Assembly: GCA_902773635.1 (NCBI GenBank)
Contig: CACYFH010000002.1
Span: 1 to 64,000 of the forward strand
Source of the DNA: an uncultured Ruminococcus sp.
GTDB taxonomy: Bacteria > Bacillota > Clostridia > Oscillospirales > Acutalibacteraceae
Direction: 5' to 3'
Length of the DNA stretch: 64,000 nt
Made by a program: the position numbers and the translations under genes. The stretch's first letter is position 1; each line of letters opens with the position of its first letter. The notes beneath the pieces were generated by a model. The model had not been told where the DNA came from and searched no databases. It saw nothing but the letters and a program-made list of their open reading frames with translations. This document shows positions 16,114 to 25,619 of this stretch, one piece after another.

Positions 16114-17652
16114 ATGTCAAGTGAATACGCTATCGAGATGCTGAATATCACCAAGAGGTTCCCCGGTATTATCGCGAACGATAACGTTACGCTCCGCTTG
16201 AAGAAGGGTGAGATCCACGCTCTGCTGGGTGAGAACGGCGCAGGCAAATCGACCCTGATGTCCGTGCTGTTCGGTCTCTACCAGCCCGAGGAGGGAGAGA
16301 TCCGCAAGGACGGCGAGCGCGTGGAGATCAAGGATCCCAACGACGCCAACCGTCTCGGCATCGGTATGGTGCACCAGCACTTCAAGCTCGTCGAGTGCTT
16401 CTCCGTGCTCGACAACATCATCCTCGGCGTCGAGCCCAACAAGATGGGCTTCCTGAAAAAAGCCGAGGCGAGAAAAAAGGTCAACGAGCTGTCCAAGCGC
16501 TACGGACTGGCGGTCGACTGCGACGCGATCATCGAGGATATCACCGTCGGCATGCAGCAGCGTACCGAGATCCTCAAGATGCTCTACCGCGACAACGAGA
16601 TCCTCATCTTTGACGAGCCGACCGCGGTGCTGACCCCGCAGGAGATCACCGAGCTGATGGGCATTATGAAGAATCTCGCGAAGGAAGGAAAATCCATCCT
16701 CTTCATCTCGCATAAGCTCAACGAGATCATGGAGGTCGCCGACCGCTGTACCGTCCTGAGAAAGGGCAGATATATCGCGACCGTCGATATCGCAGAGACG
16801 ACCCCCGAGGAGCTCTCCGCCCTGATGGTCGGCAGAAACGTCAGCTTCCATATCGAGAAGGGCGAGGCGCACGCCGCCGACACCGTGCTCAGCGTGCGCG
16901 ATCTGTGCATGACCTCGAAGATCCATAAAAAGGAGGTCGTCAAGAACGTCTCCTTTGACGTGAGAAGGGGAGAGATCGTCTGTATCGCCGGTATCGACGG
17001 CAACGGTCAGACGGAGCTGGTGCACGGTCTGACGGGGCTCGAGCCGATCAAGTCCGGCACCATCACCCTGCTCGGCAAGGATATCTCCCACGCCTCAATC
17101 CGCAAGCGCAGTACCTCCGGCATGAGCCATATCCCCGAGGACAGACACAAGCACGGTCTGGTGCTCGACTATTCCCTCGAGAACAACATCGTCTTACAGC
17201 GGTATTTTGAGCCGCAGTTCACCAATAAGGCGGGCTTTTTGAACAAGAAGAACATCCGCGCCTATGCCGAGAGGCTGATCGACGCGTATGATATCCGCAG
17301 CGGCGAGGGCGCTGTCACCATCGCCCGCAAGATGTCGGGCGGTAACCAGCAGAAGGCGATCATCGCCCGTGAGATCGACAGAGACCCGGAGCTTCTGATC
17401 GCCGTCCAGCCTACCAGAGGTCTGGACGTCGGCGCGATAGAAATGGTGCACAAGGAGCTCGTCCGTCAGCGTGACAAGGGCAAGGCTGTCCTGATGGTCT
17501 CCCTGGAGCTCGACGAGGTCATGGACGTCCCCGACCGCATCCTCGTGATGTATGAGGGCGAGATCGTGGGCGAGCTTGACCCCAAGAAAATCAGCGTAGA
17601 GGAGCTCGGCTTGTATATGGCGGGCGCAAAGAGAGACGAGGTGAGCGTATGA
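16114..17652 (+). CDS. ABC transporter ATPase for nucleosides (two ABC domains)
   Basis: 512 residues with two nucleotide-binding domains, as in sugar/nucleoside importers of the RbsA/MglA type. Domain 1: Walker A GENGAGKST, Walker B ILIFDEPTAVLTPQE. Domain 2: a degenerate Walker A (GIDGNGQTE lacks the lysine), signature MSGGNQQK and a Walker B region LLIAVQPTRGLDVGA with Gln in place of the usual acidic context. One active and one degenerate site is normal for this class. The ATG at 16114 follows AAAGGATGTGTGA. The stop overlaps the first permease start (ATGA). Confidence 0.95.
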   Translation: MSSEYAIEMLNITKRFPGIIANDNVTLRLKKGEIHALLGENGAGKSTLMSVLFGLYQPEEGEIRKDGERVEIKDPNDANRLGIGMVHQHFKLVECFSVLDNIILGVEPNKMGFLKKAEARKKVNELSKRYGLAVDCDAIIEDITVGMQQRTEILKMLYRDNEILIFDEPTAVLTPQEITELMGIMKNLAKEGKSILFISHKLNEIMEVADRCTVLRKGRYIATVDIAETTPEELSALMVGRNVSFHIEKGEAHAADTVLSVRDLCMTSKIHKKEVVKNVSFDVRRGEIVCIAGIDGNGQTELVHGLTGLEPIKSGTITLLGKDISHASIRKRSTSGMSHIPEDRHKHGLVLDYSLENNIVLQRYFEPQFTNKAGFLNKKNIRAYAERLIDAYDIRSGEGAVTIARKMSGGNQQKAIIAREIDRDPELLIAVQPTRGLDVGAIEMVHKELVRQRDKGKAVLMVSLELDEVMDVPDRILVMYEGEIVGELDPKKISVEELGLYMAGAKRDEVSV

Positions 17653-18800
17653 AAAAGCTGTTGAAAAATGAGGGCGTCCAGTCGCTTTTGGCTTCGCTGC
17701 TCTGTATCATCCTCGGTCTGGTGATCGGCTATATCGTCCTGCTGTTCATCAACCCCTCCGGCGCTTTCGACGCGATCATCGACGTCATCAAGAACTTCTT
17801 CAACTATTCGAAGTCCGCCCTTCAAATGAAGAATCTGGGCAACACGCTGGCTAAGACCGCGCCGCTTCTGATGTGTGCGCTGTCCGTGCTGTTCTGCTAT
17901 AAGGTCGGTCTGTTCAATATCGGCGCGGCAGGTCAGTATGTCGCGGGCGCGTGCGCGAGCCTGTACGCGGCGCTTGCGTGGGGCTGGGGCTGGCTGCCCT
18001 GTCTGCTGTTCGCGGTTGCCGCGGGCGCGCTGCTGAGCCTGATCGTCGGTCTTCTGAAGGCGTATTTCAACGTCAACGAGGTCATCTCCGGCATCATGCT
18101 CAACTGGATCGGTCTGTATACGACCAACATGATCCTTAACAACGTCAAGGAGACCACCAGTCCCTACACCCTGCACCTGAGCTCGGCGAATCCTTCCGCG
18201 ATCCTGCCGTCCATGGGGCTGGATAAGCTCTTCACCAACAACAAATACGTTTCGATCGCGATCCCGCTCGCTATTCTGGCGGCAATCCTTATTATGATCG
18301 TTCTGGATAAGACCAAGCTCGGCTTCGAGCTCAAGGCGACGGGCTTCAACAAGAATGCCGCGAAGTACAGCGGCATGGCGGAGAAGCGCAATATCATCCT
18401 GACGCTGGTCATCGGCGGCGCGCTCGCCGGTATGGGCGGCGCACTGATGTACCTGACCGACTACGAGCAGTGGATGTGCACGGTCTCCTCCGTACCCGGT
18501 ATGGGCTTCAACGGCATCGCCGCGGCGTTCCTCGGCGGACTGAACCCCATCGGCACGATCTTCGCCTCCTACTTTATCCAGCATATCACCTCGGGCGGCG
18601 CATACGTCGATAAGACGATGTACTGCTCCCAGATCTCCGACCTGATCTCCTCTCTGATCATCTATCTGTGCGGCTTTGTGTTCTTCATCAAGTACGCGAT
18701 CAACCTCTATCTCGCAAGGCACGAGAGCAAGAAAGACACCCGCTTTACGGAGAAAGAGCTCAGTGAAGTGAAAGCAAAGGAAGGAGGTGACGCCGAATGA
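17649..18800 (+). CDS. ABC transporter permease (nucleoside, BPL-dep_transp_2 type)
   Basis: 383 residues with about nine membrane helices. Family motifs include FNIGAAGQYVAGA, NEVISGIMLNWIGLY and GFNGIAAAFLGGLNPIGT, typical of the larger permease (NupP-like) in BMP-dependent nucleoside importers. The start overlaps the ATPase stop by four bases and the end overlaps the second permease by four bases (ATGA in both), indicating tight translational coupling. The cytoplasmic C-terminal tail is charged (KKDTRFTEKELSEVKAKEGG). Confidence 0.93.
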   Translation: MKKLLKNEGVQSLLASLLCIILGLVIGYIVLLFINPSGAFDAIIDVIKNFFNYSKSALQMKNLGNTLAKTAPLLMCALSVLFCYKVGLFNIGAAGQYVAGACASLYAALAWGWGWLPCLLFAVAAGALLSLIVGLLKAYFNVNEVISGIMLNWIGLYTTNMILNNVKETTSPYTLHLSSANPSAILPSMGLDKLFTNNKYVSIAIPLAILAAILIMIVLDKTKLGFELKATGFNKNAAKYSGMAEKRNIILTLVIGGALAGMGGALMYLTDYEQWMCTVSSVPGMGFNGIAAAFLGGLNPIGTIFASYFIQHITSGGAYVDKTMYCSQISDLISSLIIYLCGFVFFIKYAINLYLARHESKKDTRFTEKELSEVKAKEGGDAE

Positions 18801-19738
18801 CGCTGCTGCTCCAATACACCCTGATCTTTGCGTCTGTGCTGATGCTGGTCGCTCTGGGCGGCTGTTACTCCGAACACTCCGGCGTCATCAACCTCGGTCT
18901 GGAAGGCATCATGGTCATCGGCGCTCTCGGCGGCGCGCTCATGATGCGCTATCTGCCCTCGACGCTGTCTCCCGTACTCATGGTCATCCTCGTCATCCTC
19001 GGCGCAGTGCTCTTCGGCGTGGGTTATTCCTCGCTGCTGGCGTTCGCGTGTATCAACCTCAAGGCTGACCAGACGATCGTCGGAACCGCGCTGAATATGC
19101 TCGGAACCGCCGCCGCGACGGTCATCGTCAAGGCGATCAACACAGCGGCGAACCCCGACGACGTTTCCTCTACCATCTCCTACGTTCAGCCTAAGCGCGC
19201 GTTCATCATCAACATCAACGGCTTTGAGTTCAACTGGTTCATGCTGATCGCGGTCGTCGTGCTCGTGATCGCCTACGTCGTGCTGTATAAGACCAAGTTC
19301 GGTCTGAGAATGATGGCGTGCGGCGAGCATCCCCAGGCGGCGAACTCCGTCGGTATCAGCGTCTACAAGATGCGCTGGGCGGGCGTGCTGATCTCCGGCG
19401 CGTTCGGCGGTCTCGGCGGTATCTGCTACATCCTCGCGGGCGTTTCCGAGTGGAAATTCGAGAACGGCGTCGCGGGCTTCGGCTTCCTCGCGCTTGCCGT
19501 TATGATCTTCGGTCAGTGGAAGCCCCTGCGTATCGCGCTGGCGGCGCTTCTGTTCGGCTTCTTCCGCGCACTGTCCAATGTTTACGTCGGCTTTGACTTC
19601 CTCTTAGCGCTCAACATCCCGTCCGCCGTTTACAATATGATGCCGTACATCATTTCTCTGCTGGTTCTGGCGTTCACCTCCAAGAAGTCCAGAGCGCCCA
19701 AGGCGGAGGGTATCCCGTACGATAAATCCATGCGATAA
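18797..19738 (+). CDS. ABC transporter permease (nucleoside, NupQ-like)
   Basis: 313 residues, about eight to nine membrane helices. SEHSGVINLGLEGIMVIGALGGALM near the start and YKTKFGLRMMACGEHPQAANSVGISV in the middle are the hallmark of the shorter permease of this importer family. It forms the channel with the preceding gene. The start codon lies in the upstream stop (ATGA) after AAAGGAGGTGACGCCG. Uridine kinase follows 12 bases downstream. Confidence 0.93.
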   Translation: MTLLLQYTLIFASVLMLVALGGCYSEHSGVINLGLEGIMVIGALGGALMMRYLPSTLSPVLMVILVILGAVLFGVGYSSLLAFACINLKADQTIVGTALNMLGTAAATVIVKAINTAANPDDVSSTISYVQPKRAFIININGFEFNWFMLIAVVVLVIAYVVLYKTKFGLRMMACGEHPQAANSVGISVYKMRWAGVLISGAFGGLGGICYILAGVSEWKFENGVAGFGFLALAVMIFGQWKPLRIALAALLFGFFRALSNVYVGFDFLLALNIPSAVYNMMPYIISLLVLAFTSKKSRAPKAEGIPYDKSMR

Positions 19739-19750
19739 TCGGAGCGAATC

Positions 19751-20380
19751 ATGAACGATGTACTGGTAATAGGGATCGCGGGCGGTACAGGGAGCGGAAA
19801 ATCCACCCTGACCCATTTCATCAAGGAAAAATTCGGCGACGACGTGACCGTGATCCTGCATGACGACTACTACAAGTCTTTTGAGGAGATCCCCTTTGAG
19901 GAGCGCGTCAAGCTCAACTACGACGAGCCGCAGGCGTATGACACCGACCAGATGGCGCGTGATCTCGCGGCGCTGAAGGCGGGGGAGACGGTCGAGATCC
20001 CGATCTATGACTACGCGGGCTATATCCGCACGAGAGAGCCCCGACTCGTCAAGCCGACGAAGGTCGTGATCGCGGAAGGGCTCTTGGTGCTGAGCGTGCC
20101 GAAGCTGTGCGACGTGTTCGACGTCAGCGTGTTCGTGGACGCGGACGCGGACGTGCGGCTGATCAGGCGCATCCGCAGAGATACCGCGGAGCGCGGGCGT
20201 ACCTTCGACAGCGTTGTCGATCAGTACTTCACGACCGTCAAGCCGATGCACGAGAAGTACGTCGAGCCGTCGAAGAAGAACGCCGATCTGGTGGTGCTCC
20301 ACGGCGGCGAGAACCGCGTCGCGCTCGATCTTTTGTATCACAAAATCAAAAACCATATCGAAGGTGCCGTGAATGGCTAA
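19751..20380 (+). CDS. udk: Uridine kinase
   Basis: 209 residues. It phosphorylates uridine and cytidine to UMP and CMP with ATP or GTP, trapping imported nucleosides. P-loop GGTGSGKSTL near residue 10; the HDDYYKSF and NYDEPQAYDTD motifs bind the nucleoside; RRIRRDTAERGRTFDSVVDQY is the lid. The ATG follows CGGAGCGAATC. It overlaps thymidine kinase by eight bases, so import and salvage are co-expressed. Confidence 0.95.
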   Translation: MNDVLVIGIAGGTGSGKSTLTHFIKEKFGDDVTVILHDDYYKSFEEIPFEERVKLNYDEPQAYDTDQMARDLAALKAGETVEIPIYDYAGYIRTREPRLVKPTKVVIAEGLLVLSVPKLCDVFDVSVFVDADADVRLIRRIRRDTAERGRTFDSVVDQYFTTVKPMHEKYVEPSKKNADLVVLHGGENRVALDLLYHKIKNHIEGAVNG

Positions 20381-20951
20381 GCTATATTTCAAATACGGCG
20401 CGATGGGCAGCTCCAAGTCCGCAAACGCGCTGATCACCAAATTCAATTATGAGGAACGCGGCATGCGCGTCTGGCTGATCAAGCCCTCGGTCGACGACCG
20501 CGACGGCGTGGATCATATCCGCTCCCGCATCGGGCTGGACGAGATCGCCGACGTGATCCGTCCCGAGGACGATATTCGCGAGCGGATGCGGGAGAAGGGC
20601 GAGATCGACGTCATCATCTCCGACGAATGTCAGTTCTTCACCCCCGGACAGATCGACCAGCTCCGCGATATCGTGAACGACTGCAATATCCCGGTGCTGT
20701 GCTTTGGGCTGCGGACGGATTTCCTGACGCATCTGTTCCCGGGGAGCCGACGGCTCTTTGAGGTCGCGGACTCCATCACCGAGATCAAGACCATCTGCGA
20801 ATGCGGCTCCAAGGCGATCGTCAACGCGCGTATCGACAGGGACGGCAGGATCATCACCGAGGGCGATCAGGTGCTCTTAGGCGGCAACGACCGCTATCTC
20901 GCGATGTGCCACCGCTGTTGGTCGCAGAAGGTGAAAGCACAGAAACAATAA
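20373..20951 (+). CDS. tdk: Thymidine kinase (type II)
   Basis: 192 residues. It makes dTMP from thymidine. P-loop GAMGSSKSANALI, DECQFFTPGQIDQL with the catalytic acidic residue, and a C-terminal zinc ribbon made of CECG and CHRC, as in bacterial type II enzymes. The start overlaps udk. It is the last gene of the nucleoside import/salvage run and is convergent with the P-type ATPase gene. Confidence 0.95.
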   Translation: MAKLYFKYGAMGSSKSANALITKFNYEERGMRVWLIKPSVDDRDGVDHIRSRIGLDEIADVIRPEDDIRERMREKGEIDVIISDECQFFTPGQIDQLRDIVNDCNIPVLCFGLRTDFLTHLFPGSRRLFEVADSITEIKTICECGSKAIVNARIDRDGRIITEGDQVLLGGNDRYLAMCHRCWSQKVKAQKQ

Positions 20952-20960
20952 GTTCACATA

Positions 20961-20992
20961 ACAAAAGCAGGGCGCTCAGATCGAGCGCCCTG
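20961..20992 (-). terminator. Terminator of the P-type ATPase gene
   Basis: Arms 20968-20977 and 20983-20992 (CAGGGCGCTC/GAGCGCCCTG); on the minus strand CTTTTGTT follows. On the + strand the hairpin has no T run. Confidence 0.75.
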
Positions 20993-21011
20993 TCAGCTTA
21001 TGCGTTGTATT

Positions 21012-24000
21012 TTATTGTGAGACGCGCTTCTCTCGCGCGAGCTTGAGGTTTGCGCGGACGATGATCGCGCCGACGATGTAGGCGACGGAGAGCAGGAAGG
21101 TGACGATCGCGTCCGTTGCTAAGAGGGGATCGGTCTCGCTGGTGATCGAGCCTGTCAGGATCACAGGCACGACGGAGAACACAAAGACGACGATTCCGCA
21201 GACGAAGGACGCCTTGATCAGCTTTCTGGTCGGGTCCTTCCAGACCTTGTAACCGATCACGCCGATGACCACCTGTACCGCGGAGACGACGAAGATAACG
21301 ACGGCGAGGACGTTGATGATGATCAGGTCAAAGACGTTGCCCGCGTCCGCGTACATCCTGATCACCTCGAGGAGACTGACGCTCGCCTGCAGGATCATGA
21401 CAAAGCCCGCGACCAGCATGAGTCTTCTGCCGATACGGAAGGCGCGTCCCTTTTTGACGTCCTTATACGCCTTGCGGGTGTAGTTCTCGACCGCAAAGCG
21501 CGTGAGGATGAAGGCGGGAACGGCGACATAGAGGAAGATCCGCAGGACGGCGAAGTTGTTGCTGTCGTCGAGCAAGCCCTGTACGACAGGGGAGTTGAGC
21601 GGCTTGAACATCTCCTGGAACATTTGCGAGTCGAAAATCGTCTGACCTGCGGCGGCGTCGAAGGAGACGAAGGAAGAGCCCATCGCCTGACCGCCGATGT
21701 AGGAGGTCGGCAGCATAAAGCCGAGGAAGATCGCGACGAAGATGATCGCGGTGAGCGCCTTACTGCGGTACTTGTTGAAGGGGATGCACATGGAGAAGGC
21801 GACGACGATGCCCGCGATCGAGGTCAGAATGGTCATCATCGGGCGAACGTTCGCGTCCGCGATGAACGGGACAAGACCGAAGTGCTTCGGGATCACATTG
21901 AGCATGATCGGCAGCAGTACCGCGACGGACGCCAGCGCGCCGGCGGCGATCGCTTGTGATAGGATGTTCTTGAGGAAGGAGCCTCTGACGGGCGTTCTCC
22001 TCGGTTCGAGCGAGAGCAGGAAGCCGCCTGTGCCGATGACAGCCGCCTCCAGCATATACATGTTCTCGACCGTGTACCACATCTGCGCCTTCGCCATCGG
22101 GATCAGCGCGAAGGCGAGGATGAATACGATGGTGGACTTCATCAGGTAGAGGACGGAGGTCTTTTGGATATTGCCGACAACGCGTCTGCCCTCGCCGACG
22201 ACGTCTTTGAGGTGGCTGAAATCGTTGTCGAGCAGGATCACGTCGGAGCAGGACTTCGCGGCGTCGGTGGCTTTCGCGAAGGTGATGGAGAAGTCGGAGC
22301 GGCGCAGGGCGAGGATGTCGTTCACGCCGTCGCCGGTCATCGCGACCTTGTGTCCCTTGCTCTGCAGAGCGGTGACGAGCGCCTCCTTCTGCTCGGGAGA
22401 GACGCGGGCAAAGACCGTGTACTCGTCCGCGATCTGCGGGATATCCTCCAGGGCGACGCCCTGCAGGGAGATGTACTTGTCGGCATTCTCGATGCCGCAT
22501 TTCTGGGCGATCATGCTGACGGTCAGCGGGTTGTCGCCGGAAATGACCTTGACTGTCACGTTGTTGTCACGGAAGTATTTCAGGGTGTCGGCGGCGGTCT
22601 CGCGGATATGATCCTCGATCGCGATGAAGGCGATCAGCTCGCCGTCGAGGGTGAGCGCGATCACGCGGTTGCCGAGCTTCGCGCGTTCGGTAACGTAGGA
22701 GAAGCGCGCGTCTGCGGCGTCGAGCAGGTAATCCGGCGCGCCCATCAGGAGCTTTCTGCCGTCGGAGTAGACGAGACCGGAGTATTTGTTGGCGCTCGAG
22801 AAGGGGATGATCTCCTTGATATCGGCGTTCTTATCCTCGCCGAAGTATTGGAACACCGCCTCGGAGGTGGCGTTGCGATCCTCGAACGCGCCCATCAGCG
22901 CGCGGATATGCGCGTCCGTTTCCTCCTGCGGGATGAAGCTCTTGCACTCGCAGACGGTCATCGTGCCGTCGGTGAGGGTGCCGGTCTTGTCGAGACAGAT
23001 GTAGTCGACGCGGGAGAGGTTCTCGAGGGAATAGAGCTGTTGGATCAGCGTCTGCTTCTTGGTCAATCCCGCGATGGAGACCATCAGCGCGACGGAGGTC
23101 GTCAGCACCAGACCGGTCGGGATCATGCCGATGCCGAACATGCCGTCGGTCAGCACGATCAGCGCCCAGGTGACAGGGTCGTTCAGCGCCAGCGTCCTGC
23201 CGCCCCAGACGGAGGCGTCGGAGCCGTGTGAGGCGACCTTGAAGATCAGGGTCGCGGTGACGACGACGGTCACGATGCAGATGCCGACGGTGAGGATCTT
23301 GATGATCTTCATGATGGAGCCCATCAGCTCGGATTTGTTGCCGGTGGTGCTCTTGACCTTTCGGGTCAGCTCCGCGGCGTAGGTGTCGTCGCCGATCTTC
23401 TCGGCGCGGCAGCGAGCGGAGCCGGTGATGATGGATGAGCCGGAGAGGATGCTGTCGCCGGCACGCTTTTTGATATGGTCGGCTTCACCGGTGAGCATGG
23501 ATTCATCCACCTCGACCTCGCCCGTGAGAACGGTCAGGTCGGCGGTCGCCTGATCGCCGGCGGTGATCATGACGATATCGTCGAGCACGATCTCCTCGGC
23601 GTCTACCTCGACCGCTTCACCGCCGCGGATGACGCGGTTCTTCTTGCCGGTGACGATCTTGAGCTTCTTGATGACGGACAGGCTCTTGATCTCCTGGAAC
23701 GAGCCCATCGCCACGTTCATCAGCGCCGGGATCAGGAACACGAACTTTGAGAAGCCGTAGTGCTGCTCCACGACGTCGGCGTGCCCGGTCGCGTTGAGGA
23801 AGATGATCGAGAGGATGAAAACGCCTGCGATGATCATCAGAACGGTGTTGAAGAAGGTGAAGAGGTTGCCCGCGATGATCTTGAGCGTGCTCTTTTCATT
23901 CGGGTCGGTCGCGATATTGACGTAGCCCTTCTGCTTTCTTTCCTCGACCGCCTGCGCTGAGAGCCCGCTCTCTGCGGATGCTTCGATCCGCTCGATCGGC

Positions 24001-24026
24001 GGTCGCTGGATTAGCTTTTTACTCAT
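21012..24026 (-). CDS. Cation-translocating P-type ATPase, CtpE-like
   Basis: 1004 residues from the ATG at 24026, preceded by AAGGGGGATATCA. Order: N-terminal soluble segment, two membrane helices, actuator domain with LTGEADHI, membrane helices 3-4, phosphorylation site CLDKTGTLTDG (Asp346), hinge TGDGVNDILAL, then a long C-terminal membrane region of about eight helices. The helix-4 motif reads IPTGL where Ca2+/heavy-metal relatives usually have PEGL. This layout resembles the CtpE-like P-type ATPases, for which calcium uptake has been proposed in mycobacteria; the ion here is unknown. It has its own promoter (24059-24087) and terminator. Confidence 0.88.
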   Translation of the reverse strand: MSKKLIQRPPIERIEASAESGLSAQAVEERKQKGYVNIATDPNEKSTLKIIAGNLFTFFNTVLMIIAGVFILSIIFLNATGHADVVEQHYGFSKFVFLIPALMNVAMGSFQEIKSLSVIKKLKIVTGKKNRVIRGGEAVEVDAEEIVLDDIVMITAGDQATADLTVLTGEVEVDESMLTGEADHIKKRAGDSILSGSSIITGSARCRAEKIGDDTYAAELTRKVKSTTGNKSELMGSIMKIIKILTVGICIVTVVVTATLIFKVASHGSDASVWGGRTLALNDPVTWALIVLTDGMFGIGMIPTGLVLTTSVALMVSIAGLTKKQTLIQQLYSLENLSRVDYICLDKTGTLTDGTMTVCECKSFIPQEETDAHIRALMGAFEDRNATSEAVFQYFGEDKNADIKEIIPFSSANKYSGLVYSDGRKLLMGAPDYLLDAADARFSYVTERAKLGNRVIALTLDGELIAFIAIEDHIRETAADTLKYFRDNNVTVKVISGDNPLTVSMIAQKCGIENADKYISLQGVALEDIPQIADEYTVFARVSPEQKEALVTALQSKGHKVAMTGDGVNDILALRRSDFSITFAKATDAAKSCSDVILLDNDFSHLKDVVGEGRRVVGNIQKTSVLYLMKSTIVFILAFALIPMAKAQMWYTVENMYMLEAAVIGTGGFLLSLEPRRTPVRGSFLKNILSQAIAAGALASVAVLLPIMLNVIPKHFGLVPFIADANVRPMMTILTSIAGIVVAFSMCIPFNKYRSKALTAIIFVAIFLGFMLPTSYIGGQAMGSSFVSFDAAAGQTIFDSQMFQEMFKPLNSPVVQGLLDDSNNFAVLRIFLYVAVPAFILTRFAVENYTRKAYKDVKKGRAFRIGRRLMLVAGFVMILQASVSLLEVIRMYADAGNVFDLIIINVLAVVIFVVSAVQVVIGVIGYKVWKDPTRKLIKASFVCGIVVFVFSVVPVILTGSITSETDPLLATDAIVTFLLSVAYIVGAIIVRANLKLAREKRVSQ

Positions 24027-24058
24027 TGATATCCCCCTTATGGCGAAATACACTTTTA

Positions 24059-24087
24059 ATTGTAGCACTTTTTGCACGGTTCTTCAA
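24059..24087 (-). promoter_or_regulatory. Promoter of the P-type ATPase gene
   Basis: Minus strand TTGAAG (24082-24087), 17 bases, TACAAT (24059-24064), 33 bases upstream of the ATG. Confidence 0.75.
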
Positions 24088-24092
24088 GTGGA

Positions 24093-24132
24093 TAATAAAA
24101 GAAAATGCCCGCTCCGATAAGGAACGGGCATT
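24093..24132 (-). terminator. Terminator of the NSS transporter gene
   Basis: ATGCCCGTTCC pairs with GGAGCGGGCAT around CTTAT on the minus strand, followed by TTTTCTTTTATT. Confidence 0.85.
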
Positions 24133-24145
24133 ACAGCTTTGGAGT

Positions 24146-25531
24146 TTAATATACGCCGAGCGAGCCGAGCAGGAGGATGAACAGCATGACCGGCGCGACG
24201 AATTTGATCATGACGGTGTAGAGGTGCCGTCTGCCGAAGCGCTCGCCGTTCTTGGTGGCTTCCTCAATGATGGTTTTGGGCTTGACGATCCAGCCGATCA
24301 GGATACAGGTGCCGATCGCCAGCACCGGCATGAGCACATTATTGGATACATAGTCCATGATGTCGAGGATCTGTGCGTTCTTGCCGGGAGGGGTGTTCGG
24401 GAGCACAGCCTCGAAGTAAAACAGGTTGTAGCCGAGACAGACGACGGTGCTCATCACGAGCGCGATCACGCCCTCGACGACGGTCGCCTTGTGGCGGCTC
24501 ATGCCCTTGTCGATCATGCCCGAGCAGATCGCCTCCATGATGGAGATACAGCTCGTCAGCGCCGCGAACAGCACCATCAGGAAGAATACCGCGCCGAAGA
24601 TATTACCCGCAACGCCCATCTGAGCGAAGATCTTGGGCATCGCGACGAACATCAGTCCGGGACCTGCGTCCATGCCCTCCGGTCCGAGGAACACATAGAC
24701 GGCGGGGATGATCATGACGCCCGCGAGGAAGGCGACGACCGTGTCGAAGATCTCGATCTGGTTGACGGAGCGGATCAAGTTGTCCTTATCCTTGAAGTAG
24801 GAGCCGTAGGTGACCATAATGCCCATCGCTACGCTGATGCTGTAGAAGAGCTGACCCATCGCGTCCATGATCGTCATGAGCACGTCGCGCACGCCGACGC
24901 CCTCAAAGTTCGGGATGACGTATATGGCGAGACCCTGCAGTCCTGTCCTGCCGCCCTCCTTGCCCTCGCTGAGGGTGAGGGAGTAGACCGCGATACCGAT
25001 GATCAGGACAAAGAGGATCGGCATGAGCACCTTGGAGAGGGCTTCGATGCCTTTGTTGACGCCGCGGAAAATGACCACCGCGGTCATGAGCAGGAACACG
25101 AGATTATAGACGATCGGCTCCGCGTAGCCGGTGATGAACTTCGTGAAGAAGCCGTCGCCTGCCGCGGCGCCGCCCTGACCGGTGATGAACACCAGCGCGT
25201 ATTTCAGCACCCAGCCGCCGATGACGCAGTAGTAGGGCATGATGATGAAGGGGACAACGCTCGCGAGTCCGCCCAGCCAGCCCCAGCCTTTCTTCATCCT
25301 GCCGTAAGCCGTCAGACAGCTCTGCCTGGTTTTGCGTCCGATGGAGACCTCCGTCATCAAAAGGGTGAAGCCGAAGGTCAGCGCCAAAATGATGTAGATA
25401 ACGAGGAAAAGTCCGCCGCCGTCCTTAGCCGCAAGATAGGGGAATCTCCAGATATTTCCCAGACCGACCGCGCTGCCCGCCGCCGCGAGCACAAAGCCCA
25501 GTGAGCCTGAGAAGGAACTTCTTTTTTCCAT
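24146..25531 (-). CDS. Sodium-dependent amino acid transporter, NSS/SNF family
   Basis: 461 residues with about 11-12 membrane helices. The N terminus SLGFVLAAAGSAVGLGNIWRFPYLAAKDGGG is the unmistakable helix-1 sodium/substrate site of the LeuT fold, and GMDAGPGLMFVAMPKIF and FFLMVLFAALTSCISIMEAI are helix 7-8 motifs of bacterial members. Those with known substrates import amino acids such as tyrosine, tryptophan or leucine with sodium. The ATG at 25531 follows GAGGAGTGGAAGA; an in-frame ATG five codons upstream overlaps that site. It is monocistronic. Confidence 0.93.
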   Translation of the reverse strand: MEKRSSFSGSLGFVLAAAGSAVGLGNIWRFPYLAAKDGGGLFLVIYIILALTFGFTLLMTEVSIGRKTRQSCLTAYGRMKKGWGWLGGLASVVPFIIMPYYCVIGGWVLKYALVFITGQGGAAAGDGFFTKFITGYAEPIVYNLVFLLMTAVVIFRGVNKGIEALSKVLMPILFVLIIGIAVYSLTLSEGKEGGRTGLQGLAIYVIPNFEGVGVRDVLMTIMDAMGQLFYSISVAMGIMVTYGSYFKDKDNLIRSVNQIEIFDTVVAFLAGVMIIPAVYVFLGPEGMDAGPGLMFVAMPKIFAQMGVAGNIFGAVFFLMVLFAALTSCISIMEAICSGMIDKGMSRHKATVVEGVIALVMSTVVCLGYNLFYFEAVLPNTPPGKNAQILDIMDYVSNNVLMPVLAIGTCILIGWIVKPKTIIEEATKNGERFGRRHLYTVMIKFVAPVMLFILLLGSLGVY

Positions 25532-25619
25532 TCTTCCACTCCTCATGTGTTTTTCGCAGATAAACTATATTTTACCATATCCGAGTGATTCTGACAATAC
25601 TGTTTTTGTGCGAATATTC

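Noticed and set aside
17466..18722. 418-codon minus-strand frame over the nucleoside permease
   Set aside because: Antisense to well-conserved permease motifs; composition typical of a shadow frame.
23978..25504. 508-codon + strand frame over the NSS transporter and P-type ATPase start
   Set aside because: Antisense to an intact NSS transporter; low-complexity His/Asp/Arg-rich translation with no recognisable domain.
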